In this document: piece after piece, positions 41,887 to 53,445 of the stretch
Layout of the letters: each line of letters opens with the position of its first letter
Position numbering within the stretch: the first letter of the stretch is position 1
Assembly: GCA_009733775.1 (NCBI GenBank)
Contig: WOGZ01000067.1
Coordinates: 1-64,000 of the forward strand
Length of the DNA: 64,000 bases
Direction of reading: 5' to 3'
Source: Alectoria sarmentosa
Lineage: Eukaryota > Ascomycota > Lecanoromycetes > Lecanorales > Parmeliaceae
Notes under the pieces: model-generated
Told to the model about the DNA's origin: nothing
The model's input: only the letters and a program-made list of their open reading frames with translations
The model's database searches: none
Position numbers and translations under genes: made by a program

Positions 41887-44562
41887 TCAATCTTCCTCGT
41901 CTTCCTCCCTCACTTCCTTCACAGTCCCTCCACCCCTCGCTTCCTGCTTGAACCACAGCTCCGCCAGGAAATCCGCCGTGCTGGCTTCATCGATGCTCTT
42001 GTCCTCCCTGACCTTCAAGAATCGAGGGAACCGCATACTCAACCCCCTCTCCTCATCCACCAAGCCGATTGCGGCCAAGTACGTCGGACTCTTCGTGACG
42101 TCCGCAAACGCCATCTCCCACACCTCCTGCGGCTCAAACCAGACATCCGGCCTGCCCACATACTCGACATACCCGGGTCGACTGATCAGGTTGTCCCCCG
42201 TCTCCTCGTTGTAGCGTTCCTTGTTCTCCTTGTAGAACTTGTCCGTGAAGCCGGAGATGCATTTCGTGACCGCTTCGAGGCTGCCGGTGGTGGGGTTGCG
42301 GACGGCGAGGAGGATCGGGGACCACCACTTCGCCTTGCGGCCGGAGCCGTGCCAGGCGGCGATGGGGATGAGGTCGATGGTGTCGGAGGTGGTGGAGTAG
42401 TCTTTCTTCACTTTGAGCCAGGAGTCGAGGCGTTTGTCGGGGGTGTAGGTGGAGAGGAGGGGTTTGCGGCGGGTGTTCGGTGCTTTTTCATCGGTTTTGT
42501 CTGACACGGTAGGTTTGGATTTGGATTTGGTCTTTTTGGACGATGATGATTTGGTGGAGGTTGTGGGTAGTGGTGGTTCGGTAGTTCCTGTGCCGTCGTC
42601 GCCATTTTCATCTCGGAGAGCTGGATTGGGGATATTGTCGAGGATTTTGACCATTATACCTTCGCATTTGATGTCCGTAGCGGACTTGAAGAATTCGAGG
42701 ACCGTTTCTGAATCGGAGGACGTAGCGTCTATGTTTTGGACCCAGGTGAAGCGGTTGGGGATTTCGACGAAGAGGCTACGAAGGAGCTCTCGGCGCTCAC
42801 GAAAGGGTCGATCGAGCAGCTCCTCGCCGTTAAGGTACATGAGGTCGAAGGAGAAGAGGCAGACGGCCACTTTGATAGATTCGATCGCAACGTCCTTTTT
42901 CGCTCTATTTGTCAAGATTTGGAACGCTTTCAACTCCCCAGTTTCCAGGTCGATGGCTACAACTTCGCCTTCGAGGATGAAGCTGCTAACACCTTCGCCA
43001 CGTATGTGAGGGACGAGGGCTACGAGGTCGGGGTATTTATCTGTCATAACTTCCAGATGCCGGGAGAATATTGAGACTTTGCCCTGCTCATCGCAGTGCA
43101 CTTGAGCTCGTTGACCGTCGTATTTATATTCGCAGCTAAAGTCGCGGCCTTGGAGTTTGGTGAGCATTTCGCTCAGGTCACGGGTAATGCTACCCAACAT
43201 GGGTCGTAATGGGATGTGTAATCCCAGCCCACAACGCAGCAAAAGCTCGTCGGAGATACCGACTTCCAGAAGACAAGGGACGAGGTCATTGTAATTTGGT
43301 CGACGGGCAAAGCAAGCCTTGACCAGCTCTTCGCCCCTACTGTGGACTTCTGCCAGCGCTTCCTTCTTGAATTTTGCAATGTCAGACTGTAGCATGACAT
43401 GGAAAGTGGCACCCTCAGGTCTCGAAAGGAGAAATGCTCGCGAAAGAGCTATGAGCATCGTAGTCTTCACAGCGCCTATTCGTAGATGTTGACACAACGT
43501 CCTGACCAGATATCTGCTCTCTTCTGCGCCTTGTGAGTCTTGCAACAACCTCTCCACGATTCTTTGCTTGAACTCTTGACTACCTGTCCCTTTGCTGTTG
43601 GCTATTTTGACTAGGCTTTCAAAGACACCCTTTATGGTCAAAGGCTTGGGTTTGCGAAGAGTATAGCTTTGTCGCTTCTTGGCTTCGAAGGCCACATCTC
43701 CTGCATCTCCGTACTTATCGTAGAGAGTTTTGAGACCGGAATTGTCCAGCATACATGTCTTCTTCAGCGCCTTTGAGATAGCCGAACCCCCAAGTCCTAG
43801 CTCGAGCGAGATGTAAGGAGGAGAGATGGCATTGGTAGCGAGCCAGACAGCGGGTAGTAGGCTTTCAGGATCCGCTTCAATGATAGTGCGTAGAAAGTTG
43901 ACCAAGGTATCGACGATCTTGATGCGACTCTGGGTGCTGTTGACGAGCACGAAACATCTTGTGAGGAGTCCATACGATGCATCACCACCTTCCGTAGCCC
44001 AATGTTTCTTAAGATCTGGTATATATTTCGAAGTATCGAAAGTCAAGGGACTTTCGTCGAAAGGCACTGTCGATGAAATGGCATCTCCGACTGAGGCTGC
44101 GGATTGCAACGATAGGGTATCCTTCTTTTGTGCCCCATTGGCTTCTTGCACCATTGGTGCACGATCTGTGGCAAATCTTTGCTGCAGTGAGAAACCGGGT
44201 TGGTGATCGGAAGTATCCTTAACCTTTTGGATGGACTCGTCATTCTTTGTTGCTTGCCCGTCCTCCTGCTCCTGCGTTGAACTGGCGGGTGGAGCACCCG
44301 GGACCCTATCCTGTTCTTCCCATTCGGCCTGCAATTTCCGCGCATACTCTTCATCGGTGAGGGTCTGGGCATCAACATTGTTCCTGTCTCCTTCCTGCGA
44401 TGCCGAGGGTCTATTGGGAATTTCCTGAGAGCGGGCGGTCTCATCTATTTTCTCTGATACGTTGGCCCCCTTTTGTTTGCTGAAGAAGAAGTCAAGACTT
44501 CCTACCGTCTGCGGGGAGGGCTGATGGTTGTTGGTTTTGCGCCGCTTGGAAGGCGTCGACAT
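41887..44562 (-). CDS. cdc9: ATP-dependent DNA ligase I (Cdc9)
   Basis: Single exon, 891 aa from the ATG at 44562 (two alternative upstream codons are not ATG). It seals nicks by adenylating Lys480 in YKYDGQR (motif I), joins Okazaki fragments and completes repair in nucleus and possibly mitochondria. A PIP-like QTVGSLDFFFSK near residue 20 should bind PCNA but has a two-residue-longer gap than QxxLxxFF. TDEEYARKLQAEWEEQ (about 69-84) resembles a ubiquitin-interacting motif. The DNA-binding domain covers about 180-440, the nucleotidyltransferase about 450-680, and the OB-fold C-terminus includes SRPGYVEYVGRPDVWFEPQEVWE and LSMRFPRFLKVREDK. An Asp/Lys/Ser-rich insert interrupts the catalytic half near residues 650-690. 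Confidence 0.96.
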   Translation of the reverse strand: MSTPSKRRKTNNHQPSPQTVGSLDFFFSKQKGANVSEKIDETARSQEIPNRPSASQEGDRNNVDAQTLTDEEYARKLQAEWEEQDRVPGAPPASSTQEQEDGQATKNDESIQKVKDTSDHQPGFSLQQRFATDRAPMVQEANGAQKKDTLSLQSAASVGDAISSTVPFDESPLTFDTSKYIPDLKKHWATEGGDASYGLLTRCFVLVNSTQSRIKIVDTLVNFLRTIIEADPESLLPAVWLATNAISPPYISLELGLGGSAISKALKKTCMLDNSGLKTLYDKYGDAGDVAFEAKKRQSYTLRKPKPLTIKGVFESLVKIANSKGTGSQEFKQRIVERLLQDSQGAEESRYLVRTLCQHLRIGAVKTTMLIALSRAFLLSRPEGATFHVMLQSDIAKFKKEALAEVHSRGEELVKACFARRPNYNDLVPCLLEVGISDELLLRCGLGLHIPLRPMLGSITRDLSEMLTKLQGRDFSCEYKYDGQRAQVHCDEQGKVSIFSRHLEVMTDKYPDLVALVPHIRGEGVSSFILEGEVVAIDLETGELKAFQILTNRAKKDVAIESIKVAVCLFSFDLMYLNGEELLDRPFRERRELLRSLFVEIPNRFTWVQNIDATSSDSETVLEFFKSATDIKCEGIMVKILDNIPNPALRDENGDDGTGTTEPPLPTTSTKSSSSKKTKSKSKPTVSDKTDEKAPNTRRKPLLSTYTPDKRLDSWLKVKKDYSTTSDTIDLIPIAAWHGSGRKAKWWSPILLAVRNPTTGSLEAVTKCISGFTDKFYKENKERYNEETGDNLISRPGYVEYVGRPDVWFEPQEVWEMAFADVTKSPTYLAAIGLVDEERGLSMRFPRFLKVREDKSIDEASTADFLAELWFKQEARGGGTVKEVREEDEED

Positions 44563-45106
44563 GGCCAACGATGGCGCTCTGGATCATGTTCGACTACTGT
44601 CATGACGAGCTGTGATATCGAACATGACCATCATCATGCAGGCACGCATCAAAATGCTTCGGCCCGCGTAGACCTTCTCGATATTTTAAGCCCCTCCTGA
44701 TTCGGTTAGCCTCGACGCTCTTAACCCCGATTCTTAACTACCTTACTTACTGAGGTACATTGAGGTACCTTCGTACCTTCTCTACTATAAACAAAGGGGG
44801 CAGAATCAGAGCCTAGATCTCGATGTCGACAAACTGACCTAGACAAAAGGTGCTGCTCAGGGTATGGAAATATGTTATAGTGGATAGCTGTAGTGCTGGG
44901 GTCATATTTGGATACGTAGAAAACGAGGCTGGTGATGCCAGAGAGCTCCATGGTTTAGCCCGGTCTTTCTAATGTGGGCGAATTCTAGGTTGTAGCCCTT
45001 CCTCGAGAACTTGTCGTAACCTGTTTTAGCATGGACACGCAGGTACCTACAGCTACATGTAATAAGCGTAATAAAGCACAGTTTACACAAGGAAGGAAAG
45101 TAATCA
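44563..45106. promoter_or_regulatory. Promoter of DNA ligase gene, downstream of DUF6536 gene
   Basis: 544 bp between the ligase ATG (minus) and the DUF6536 gene's stop. It has a cluster of GGTAC/CCTTAC words at 44738-44780 (see finding). No other gene is seen. Confidence 0.4.
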
Positions 45107-48008
45107 TCACTGCTCCAAAACAGACAACTCATTTCCCTCTCGTCCTCGGCTGCCATTGCCGCTAACGAGTCCACAAATCCACAAACCAGCACCACGGATC
45201 GATTTCATAACCGGCCGTGCGACAGGCGAGACTTCAGCAATCTGCCCATCTGGGATTCCGAGTAATTCTTGACCATCTTCGGGTCGCTTGACGATATAAG
45301 AGGTGGTGAAAGAGCACATCTCCCGCCCGTGTTGGTCTTTACCCCAGACGCCCCACCGTACCGGGAGCAGGTGCGCGCTGTTGTCCTTGTCCGGCCGGTG
45401 GCAATTTGCGCTAATGGCTGCGCTGCATGTGGATACTAGTGGCATCGCGGAGGCGGCGGGCCATTTGCGGAGGAATGCGTTAACGAGCTGTAGCAACGTA
45501 ACGAACGCGGGGACCATGATGGCTGGAGATACTCAGCAAAAGCGGAGGAGGGAGGAGAAAGAATGGATCGGGGCAGAGTTCGACCGAAGAAGCAGAAGAC
45601 ATGGCCTTACCTATGATGGAAGGGATGAAACTAAATCCCGTGGTTGTCCAATTCGCATCCTCTGACCCATCCAAATTGATTCTGATCCCCCTTATGATGA
45701 ACACAGCCTGGGAATAGAGCCAATGCTCGATGGCGGAGACGATCATTATGGGGACGCCATAGCGCAGGGGCATCGAGACGAAGTAACTGTAGCGCTGAAT
45801 CCCCACTGGCGCTGATACTCGAAGAGCCTTTCGCTCTGTTGCGAACCCATTCCACTCGTCTGCGACAAGAGCACACGACAGAACGGCGTTGTTAGCAAGA
45901 TAGAAAACGGACAATGCGAGTTGCCCCAGGTTCCCGACGATGATATTCGAGAAGAGTCCTGCCTCACCCTGAGTGCTTTTTTAGAATGTGGCCGGCATTC
46001 TTACTCTTGAGTGACGACTCACATTGATAGGTTGGTTGAAGCTCACCAGCTCTTTAGTATTTACAGTACCAAACCCGAGAGACCACGATGCTGGTAATGT
46101 GATGCTCCAGCCATATTTGGTCTGTGTGTATAATCCGTCGGCAGTGAATATTGTAGCAGCCAGGAGAGCAAAAAGTGTTCTTTTCGAAATCATAAGTATT
46201 ATAATGTACACGTCCTAAGGGGGCACTTACACTACTGTAGTGAATATCCATCGCGAAGGGCTTACGGCATGTCGCCATGATCTATCTCGAGGTCGCCACA
46301 CGATCTGGTCCTGGTTTTTCCAAACCCCATCTAGAGAGAGGAGCCCTGCCTTCGTTGTGATACCAAGGTCCTTGGTATACTGGTCGGGGGTCTTCAAAAA
46401 GGAGGCAATCGCATCACCGAGAGTGCAAAGTTGTGAAAGCTCAAATGCCAGGAGGACATAGAGTATACAAATACACTTGACGGCATTGAACATACTGACC
46501 ACTATTGGCCCAAGTAAGGACGGTTATATTGCCAGGTGGGGGTTTGGATGAGTTGTCTTACCTAACAATAGCGCTGGTGCATACTCCAAGTGGCACGTCT
46601 CTGTATTTTGTTCGATGGCAGGGTTCACAATGGCAAGACAATAGTCAATGGGCCAAGTTCTGAAGACCCAGTGGTTGGCGGTCTCATTTGAAGCGGTTAG
46701 ATTGGGACAAAATCCAGCAAACCGCGCAACACCTCCAGGCTCATTGGCTTCAGGGTAGTTCGACTGTGTGCAGAGATCTGATGCCATCCATTCCATGCAT
46801 TCATAGTATGAGAGTGGTAGAACGATGTGTTTTGCCGCATAGCATCCTCAATGTTAGAGTTGACAAGTATCATCGTGGGACGGTAAGAATATTCATTTGC
46901 TGTCCTCATAAGACACTCGTAATTGGTCAATTTTTCGAAATTGCTTATATTGCCTACCACAAAGTCGTGTACGCTGATCGCATTGTTGTTGTCGGCGTAT
47001 GTGAACTGCCATGGGTCATTCGCTTCAAGGAACGATTCGTAAACAGCGTAATAACCATAGTCATTAGTGGATATTGTGGTGAAGATCGTTGAGTTGTACC
47101 TGGACTCCATATTAGGTTTCGGTGCTTGATCTTAAGAGTAGGGATAATATTACAGAAAGTGGATGGGTATCGAACTCAAAGCGAGACAGTACCAGACAAC
47201 GATACTTTTCCACGAAATATGTCTAAGGTTGCGGATACTCGGAACTCCGATATCAAGCCATACACCTTTGGCGTGTGCTTTGTCGACTTCTGCACGTGTT
47301 GGCGCAACCACGAGCTGAAGACACACGTTTGACGAGCTAAGAAGAAAGGTGCTGACAACGTTGATCAACACATGGCACAAGGTGTTGATCCTTCTAATAC
47401 GTGTACAGTCGCCGTGCGAAAGCTCAATGACGCCATCTGTAAGTCCGAAACGAGCCCAGGGCACCAAGCTTAGGCAAAGATTGGCAACGAAGATGATAAA
47501 TACTACCCCAAAGGATGTTCTTAGCACTACCTCCCTCCGAGATGTTCGAGTTCGCCAAGTCTTTGCTGCAGGGTTTTTGGGGTCAACATTCGGGAACCAT
47601 TGTGACAGCAGATCGATGGAACCATAGGTGACACCGTCCAGGCTTTGATGAACACTGGCTTCAGGCTGTATTACTGGAGCTGGCTCATTGGTGGTATCTC
47701 CAAATGTCACTAGGGGACCAGCTGGCGCGAATGGTATGCTGTTGGAAGAGCGGAGCTTTAAAGAAGCTGAAGATGTACGGCTAGGATCGAAGTTAAAGGT
47801 TTGAGCTGAGAGTGATTGAGCGTTAGGGAAGAACGAAAGAGAGGACAAACCGAAGAGGATCAGAGACGCTCTGCTCAGACTGCCTGTGACTGATGGGTTC
47901 GGAAAGAGCAGGAATCGCGCTCAAATCCTCTGATTGCCCAAGCAATGGCAACAAAGCCGCAATGTCGGCCTCGTCTTCGTAGCGAGCCTCTTCGTGGAGA
48001 TGGTCCAT
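45107..48008 (-). CDS. DUF6536-type fungal membrane protein
   Basis: A multi-exon protein of about 750 aa with several transmembrane helices. The ATG at 48008 (MDHLHEEARYEDEADIAALL) joins, by an intron over about 47839-47770, to a strong DUF6536 region: GVVFIIFVANLCLSLV, INTLCHVLINVVSTFLLSSSNVCLQLVVAPTRAEVDKAH, VWLDIGVPSIRNLRHISW, then SSIPIHFLYNSTIFTTIST after a further intron. Downstream, LGDAIASFLKTPDQYT, HAVSPSRWIFT, NLGQLALSVFYLANNAVLS, SAPVGIQRYSYFVSMPLRYGVP and SCSAAISANCH match the family order. Splicing around 46780-46860 (between NYECLMRTANEY and YYECMEWMASDLC) is unresolved. The family is widespread in ascomycetes with unknown function, probably at the plasma membrane. Confidence 0.75.
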
Positions 48009-48850
48009 TATAGACCTCGAGCTGCTTGAAGACGATTATTTTGAATGAACAGAAGAAGTGGGAGAGGTGTGATGCCATAGAGAGCCTTATAAGATCCCGT
48101 CCGTTCTCTTTCGCAGCGGGGTAGCCTCGCAATGACTGAACTCGGCAACGCATCGGTCTGGAACGCGAAAATGGGTGAGAGAATTGCCAATCAGAGGCAA
48201 CAACACCAACCCCACTCATCCTCCGAACCTCATTTTAAGCATTTTCATCCACTGGTCTTATCTTTGTCATTCATTGCTTCATATACTGAGAAAGCAGTGT
48301 CTGGCTGTGTGGCTGCAATCCGGTCTGAAGTCTTGTTGGCATCTCGAGCCGTACAATCATCTACCCTGAAGTAGAAGTCCCCGCCCGGGGAGACCTTTTT
48401 CTGAAGACCCATCAGAGCTACGCTCAATCGACGCCGCTATCATAGACTCGTTGCCAACATTAGACTCATGTGGATATCTTGTTTGGCGCAATGCCAAAAA
48501 TGAATCCAGTCCATGTCGTCGTGGTGGACGGCGTACTAGTACCAACCTCTGTCAAGTTTCAGTGGTGAATCTGTTAGATCGGCTTTCTCAACAACGAGAC
48601 GGCATATAGAGAGTCTGTTGTGCATTGAAATGGATGTGAGAAATGGTCGTGGGTAGAAAGGCAAAGATGCGTACGAAGGTAGCCGACTAGCCACCACAGT
48701 TATGGTAGTGAGGTACCTAGAGTAAAGTACCTTACTTAGTGTCCTTAGCGGCCGCCCGGGACCCGCCTTAGAGAGCGCGCCCCGCTACCTTAGCACTTAG
48801 GTGCGAATAAGTTCATCGGGTAGAAATGCTCTGCCAATAAAAGCTTGCTA
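48009..48850. promoter_or_regulatory. Divergent promoter of DUF6536 and RINT-1 genes
   Basis: 842 bp between the starts at 48008 (minus) and 48851 (plus). The right part has GGTACCTAGAGTAAAGTACC (48712-48731), a near-palindrome similar to motifs elsewhere in the window. Confidence 0.5.
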
Positions 48851-51483
48851 ATGCATCTTCTGCGCAACGGTGGATTGCACTTTGCAATGGCCGAGGTTGC
48901 CTATCGAACGAACGCCTCTCGAATTGCCGACGAGGAGCGAGATATACGAGTGGAAGACTACTTGAGTGACAAGTTGCAAAACAGCTCCGACTTGGCAAAT
49001 ATCGATTCTTTGCTGGAAGATGTAAAGGCTCAGCAGGTCCTGCTCCAGCAGCAGGTATGCTCATGGACCCATATACCTTCGCCACTGCCTCCCCTGACCA
49101 GTCTTAGCTTCTAGAGGCAAAGACAACTCTCGATGAGAACACAAAAGCATCCGTGACACACTCGGACCATCTCCACCAACGTGCCAGACAATTCCAGTCG
49201 CAGCAAATTGACGTAGATCGTCGTTTAATGATAGTCACCCAATCCGAAACAAGTGATGATGCTGTACGAAAATTCGACTCCAGTATGGAGAGCTTGCGGA
49301 AGCTGGATGTGGCCCAGGGATATATGGAACTGCTTACGGAAGTTGAGAGCCTAAGGTCCATAAACAGTCTCAAAGCCATGGCTGAATCCACTCATACTGA
49401 CATCTTGTATATAGCACGAAAGCCCGCCGTAACTTCAAAAAGTCTCCTCAAGCTGCGCTTCAGCCATACCTCCGGATCCAAAACCTGGTCAATGCTCTGA
49501 AAGACGCTCAGCCTGCTGCCGAAAACGCCGCCCCACACTTGGTAGACCATGTTGATAAGACTGCTCGCACATTGTGGAAGCACATGAAAGACGCCTTCGC
49601 CAGTGAATTTGAAGCTACGCTAAGAAAATTGCAGTGGCCAGGGAAAGACATTACTTTGGACGGACAGCTGGAGCGAGAGTGGACCGATGGCGTCAAAAAG
49701 CTACTCGAACTACAAGAACCGGAATTGAAAGCAAAGGACGGTCAAACTGCAGACAACGCAAAAGGAGAAGAACCTTTGGTGCTTCTCCCACTGGAGGTCA
49801 TGGCAAAGCCCCTCGAACTTCGCTTCAAGTATCATTTCGAGGGTGACAGACCAACGAATAAGCTCGACAAGGTAAGTCTAAATGATGGGGCTTGCGTGAA
49901 AAATACGCTGACAACAACAGCCTGAGTACTTTCTCTCTCACGTCATAAGTCTGCTAAATACCTACGATGAATTCTTTGCAATATACTTACAGCCCCTACT
50001 GCGGGAACATTTCAGAAAGTCAAATCTAGCATTAACGTCCATCTACATCGATTCTACCTCTGCGCTTATCACCGCTTTGCTACCAATGCTCCACCGCAAG
50101 ATCTTTGCTCTGATGCCTCAAATCTCCCAGCAGCCGCAACTTTTGAGTCACCTTGTACATGAGCTCATGAATTTCGATGTCAGCATAAGAGATGAGTGGA
50201 ATTACGATGGAGGCAACGCTATTGAGGGATGGAAAGGTCTGACCTGGGAGATCTTGGTCAAGAAGGATTGGTTCGGCCGATGGTTGGAAGTGGAGAAGAA
50301 CTTCGCCTTGTCTCGATATCAGAACATTATCGATGCGCCGGAAAGTGGAGAGATCGACTATGACAGCGTTGATCCAGGGACAACAAAGCCTACTTATGCT
50401 GCTATCAGAGTCAACGATCTCCTCGAGACGATTACAGATCGTTATAGACCATTAACATCCTTCTCCCAGAAACTTCGATTCCTAATTGATATTCAAATCA
50501 CCATATTCGATCGATTCCACTCCCGCTTTCATGACTCCCTAGAAGCCTACCTGGCGAGGACATCTTCCATTGCTCGCACAGTCCAAGGAGTATCCCGCGA
50601 AGCCCAAGCCGAGCTTCAAGGGCTTGGCGGCCTGGAACGCCTGTGTCGTATCTACGGCAGTGCGGAGTATCTGGAAAAGAAGATGCGCGACTGGAGCGAC
50701 GATGTCTTCTTCCTCGATCTTTGGGATGAGCTGCAGGATCGTGCTCGTCGGAGTACAGGGAAGAATCTTGCAGGCCCTATGAGCGTGGAAGACGTGGCGG
50801 AACGCACCTCCAGTACTGTTGGCTCAGAAGAGGACTCTGGCGCCCTTTTCGACGAGACTGCGGGAGCGTATAGACGCCTGCGTGTCCGTACAGAAAGTGT
50901 TATCCAGGACATGCTCATCTATAGCCTTCGCGAGTCTCTTCGACCATATGGCCGCATCAACCCGTGGTCGTCTCTTTCCGCCGAGTCTAGCTCATCCCTC
51001 AGCCTGACGGCGGAGCTCGATGCTACTGTCCAGCAGTCGAACGACTACTTGTCTTTCCTCTCCAAGGTCCTGGCACAGGCGCCATTGAGACGCATTGTGC
51101 GCCAAGTGGCGCTCGCTGTGCAGGCGTTCCTGTGGGATCATGTTCTGATGCGTTACACCTTCTCTGCGAGCGGTGTTGCACAGTTCCAACGGGACGTAGA
51201 AGTCATTTGGGAGACCATGGACCGGTGGTTGGGGAAGGGCCATGGAGAGTTAGGGATGCGAAAACTGAAAGAAGGCTTGGTGCTCCTGGGACTGCCTATG
51301 AAGATTCAAGAAGGCGAGGGAAATGGAGACGAGGACTTTGGATTGGGCTTGTGGGAGGTAGAAAAAAGGGTATTTCGAAATAACGAAAGTGGACGGGAAG
51401 TCTTGGACGAGTTGGGTCTGGAGGTATTGAGTGAGAGTGAGGCAAGGCATGTGCTTGAGAGGAGGATTGAGCTGGAGCATTAG
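48851..51483 (+). CDS. RINT-1/Tip20-family vesicle-tethering protein
   Basis: Four exons (48851-49054, 49108-49355, 49415-49871, 49921-51483) sum to 823 aa. An ATG at 48887 is an alternative start. The N-terminal third is coiled coil (VEDYLSDKLQNSSDLANIDSLLEDVKAQQ, then LHQRARQFQSQQIDVDRRL). The RINT-1/TIP20 domain follows from about residue 260 (VMAKPLELRFKYHFEG, LSHVISLLNTYDEFF, LVHELMNFDVSIRDEW, VKKDWFGRWLEVEKNFAL, LLIYSLRESL-like MLIYSLRESLRPY). In yeast Tip20 is part of the Dsl1 complex tethering Golgi-derived vesicles to the ER. The C-terminus contains LGLPMKIQEGEGNGDEDFGLGLWEVEK, the conserved end region. The plant/animal RINT1 checkpoint role cannot be inferred here. Confidence 0.92.
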
Positions 51484-52134
51484 GTCAGCTTTGCGAAACT
51501 GATCGACGGCTATATCCAAGGAAAAGTCTTCTTAGCTTGGGCTCATTGAAATTCCCTGTACATTTCTCTCACCATACTTGAGCTTTCGTTATACTCTATG
51601 TTGTACAGTGGCAAGGAGGGAAGGAGATTAATCATCGAGACAGATAACGAAGGTGCCGATCTTCAATCATTCCCTGCCTTCCTTAGGAGTTTTCTCCGTG
51701 GCTGATTAAGTGACAGGTGTCTCTCCATATCTCCAAGGATGCAGATGTGCTATTCATCTGCAACTTTCCCGTCAAAGAGTTCCTTAACTCGGAGGTAAAT
51801 ATCACTTGTCTGGTCTTGTCTCCTTTACAATAAAGACGTTTCAAATGAAATTTCTGCCATCTGTCAGCATCGCTTGCTGAGTGTACGTGCATATGGATGC
51901 GTGCCTTGGCTTGAATTTCTCCAAGCAGGCTTTTTGGATATTGCTGAGGGTTTGACGGTGAAGTCGAAAGTAATTGATCCAAGGAGTGGCCATGGCTGCA
52001 TTCAAAGGGAACACATATCATTCAGTCCAGGAAGCTACCGTGATTGTCTCTCTTGCAACCTGCGAAATTTTGGGGCGGAAGAGGTTATCCTTTGAGTAGT
52101 CACAGATTAAGATGCTATTCATCTGTTGAAAAAG
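51484..52134. other. Convergent intergenic segment
   Basis: 651 bp between the RINT-1 stop and the stop of the minus-strand amidohydrolase. No gene seen. Confidence 0.45.
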
Positions 52135-53445
52135 TCAAACCGCACAACTCTTCATCTGTGGAGCTGTGTACAGCCTCCCCACCCGCCACACATGACTTAC
52201 ATTCTCCGCTTCCGCCAAAATCCCAATGTCCATTAGTGGATTCCCCTTCACAGCGATCAAATCGGCATCCCAGCCCAGCTTCACCTGCCCGCTTTTCGGT
52301 GCCATCTTTGGCCCTAATGTCTCTGCTGCATTCGCTGTTGCCGCCTCAATAGCCTCCATCGGACTCATACCTACCTCGACTGCATAAACCAGTTCTTTTC
52401 CATTACTGCCATGACTAAACACTTTTCCCGCCGGACTGTCACTCACAACTCCACCCAAACCCAGATCCGTCCCTAGAGCTATCCTTATTCCGCTCCTCAC
52501 AGCCATCGCATAGGCCTCTTTATGGGTAGCTGCAGCCCCTTCTAATTTGGCATAGGACTCCGGACTCCACAGCTCACGCACCTTTAGGCCTGCCTCAAAG
52601 AAGGTGCGCGTGGCTATCAGCATCGCCCCTTTCTCTCGCATCAAATGCATACACTCCTCATCCATGTACGTGCCGTGCTCGATCGTTTTACATCCAGCCA
52701 TCAGCGCCGCTAAGATTCCTGCTTTACCGTGACAGTGCGCCGCGACGATGCGATCACTACGCGCTGCCTCCTCGACCATGGCCTGCAGCTCCCCATCACT
52801 GAATTGCTGGTGCTCCGGATCATCAAGCTGAGAAGTACAGCCGCCACTGGCGCACACTTTGATGAGGGAGGCACCACGACGTAGTTGCTGCCGGACCGCT
52901 TTGATACATTCAGGCACGCCGTCGCAGAGATGCAGTGGTAGACCATGCTCTATCGCATCTCGCAGCGCAGGCAACGGGATACCATGAGCATCGCCATGGC
53001 CGGCTGTCATGCTAATGGGGCTTACAGCGCTGTAAATTCTCGGCCCGACGATACTACCTTCGGTTACCGCTTCCGCGATTTGATGGCCCCAGCCTCCGAG
53101 CTCACGCACGGACGTGAAGCCTGCGTTCAGAGTGGCCGCTAAGTCGCGTGCGGTACGCGCGCCCGCGAGAGCGGGCGGAGTGGTGTAGAAGGCGTCGATG
53201 GAGAGGCCACGAGCGCCGTAGTAATGGGTGTGGGCGTCCCACAGGCCCGGGAGGAGGGTGGGAACGTGGATTGTTGGGAGAGACGTATACTCATCTGGAA
53301 GGGATGACCGGAGGCCAACATGGGCAATTGATCTGGATTGAAGAATGCAAGTTGCGTCTTTTAGAGGGAGACCCCGGCCTGGTATGAGGAGATCTGCATC
53401 GATGCGAACATAATCAGATTCGGTGGTGCTGGATTGCAAGTCCAT
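52135..53445 (-). CDS. Ochratoxinase-like amidohydrolase
   Basis: Single exon, 436 aa from the ATG at 53445. It has the imidazolonepropionase/ochratoxinase-like layout: His72/His74 in WDAHTHYYG, Lys196 in SLIKVCASGG (expected carbamylated bridge), His237/His239 in AHCHGKAG, His257 in IEHGTYMDEE, Asp327 in ALGTDLG, and the C-terminal strand GWDADLIAVKGNPLMDI. The closest characterised type that I recognise is the fungal amidase that hydrolyses ochratoxin A, which detoxifies rather than makes the mycotoxin. Substrate here is unknown; many relatives act on other N-acyl or prolidase-type substrates. No signal peptide is seen. It differs from the amidohydrolase at 23584 in lacking introns. Confidence 0.85.
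   Translation of the reverse strand: MDLQSSTTESDYVRIDADLLIPGRGLPLKDATCILQSRSIAHVGLRSSLPDEYTSLPTIHVPTLLPGLWDAHTHYYGARGLSIDAFYTTPPALAGARTARDLAATLNAGFTSVRELGGWGHQIAEAVTEGSIVGPRIYSAVSPISMTAGHGDAHGIPLPALRDAIEHGLPLHLCDGVPECIKAVRQQLRRGASLIKVCASGGCTSQLDDPEHQQFSDGELQAMVEEAARSDRIVAAHCHGKAGILAALMAGCKTIEHGTYMDEECMHLMREKGAMLIATRTFFEAGLKVRELWSPESYAKLEGAAATHKEAYAMAVRSGIRIALGTDLGLGGVVSDSPAGKVFSHGSNGKELVYAVEVGMSPMEAIEAATANAAETLGPKMAPKSGQVKLGWDADLIAVKGNPLMDIGILAEAENVSHVWRVGRLYTAPQMKSCAV

Noticed and set aside
42449..43009. Plus-strand 186-codon frame inside the DNA ligase gene
   Set aside because: Antisense shadow of a highly supported ligase domain.
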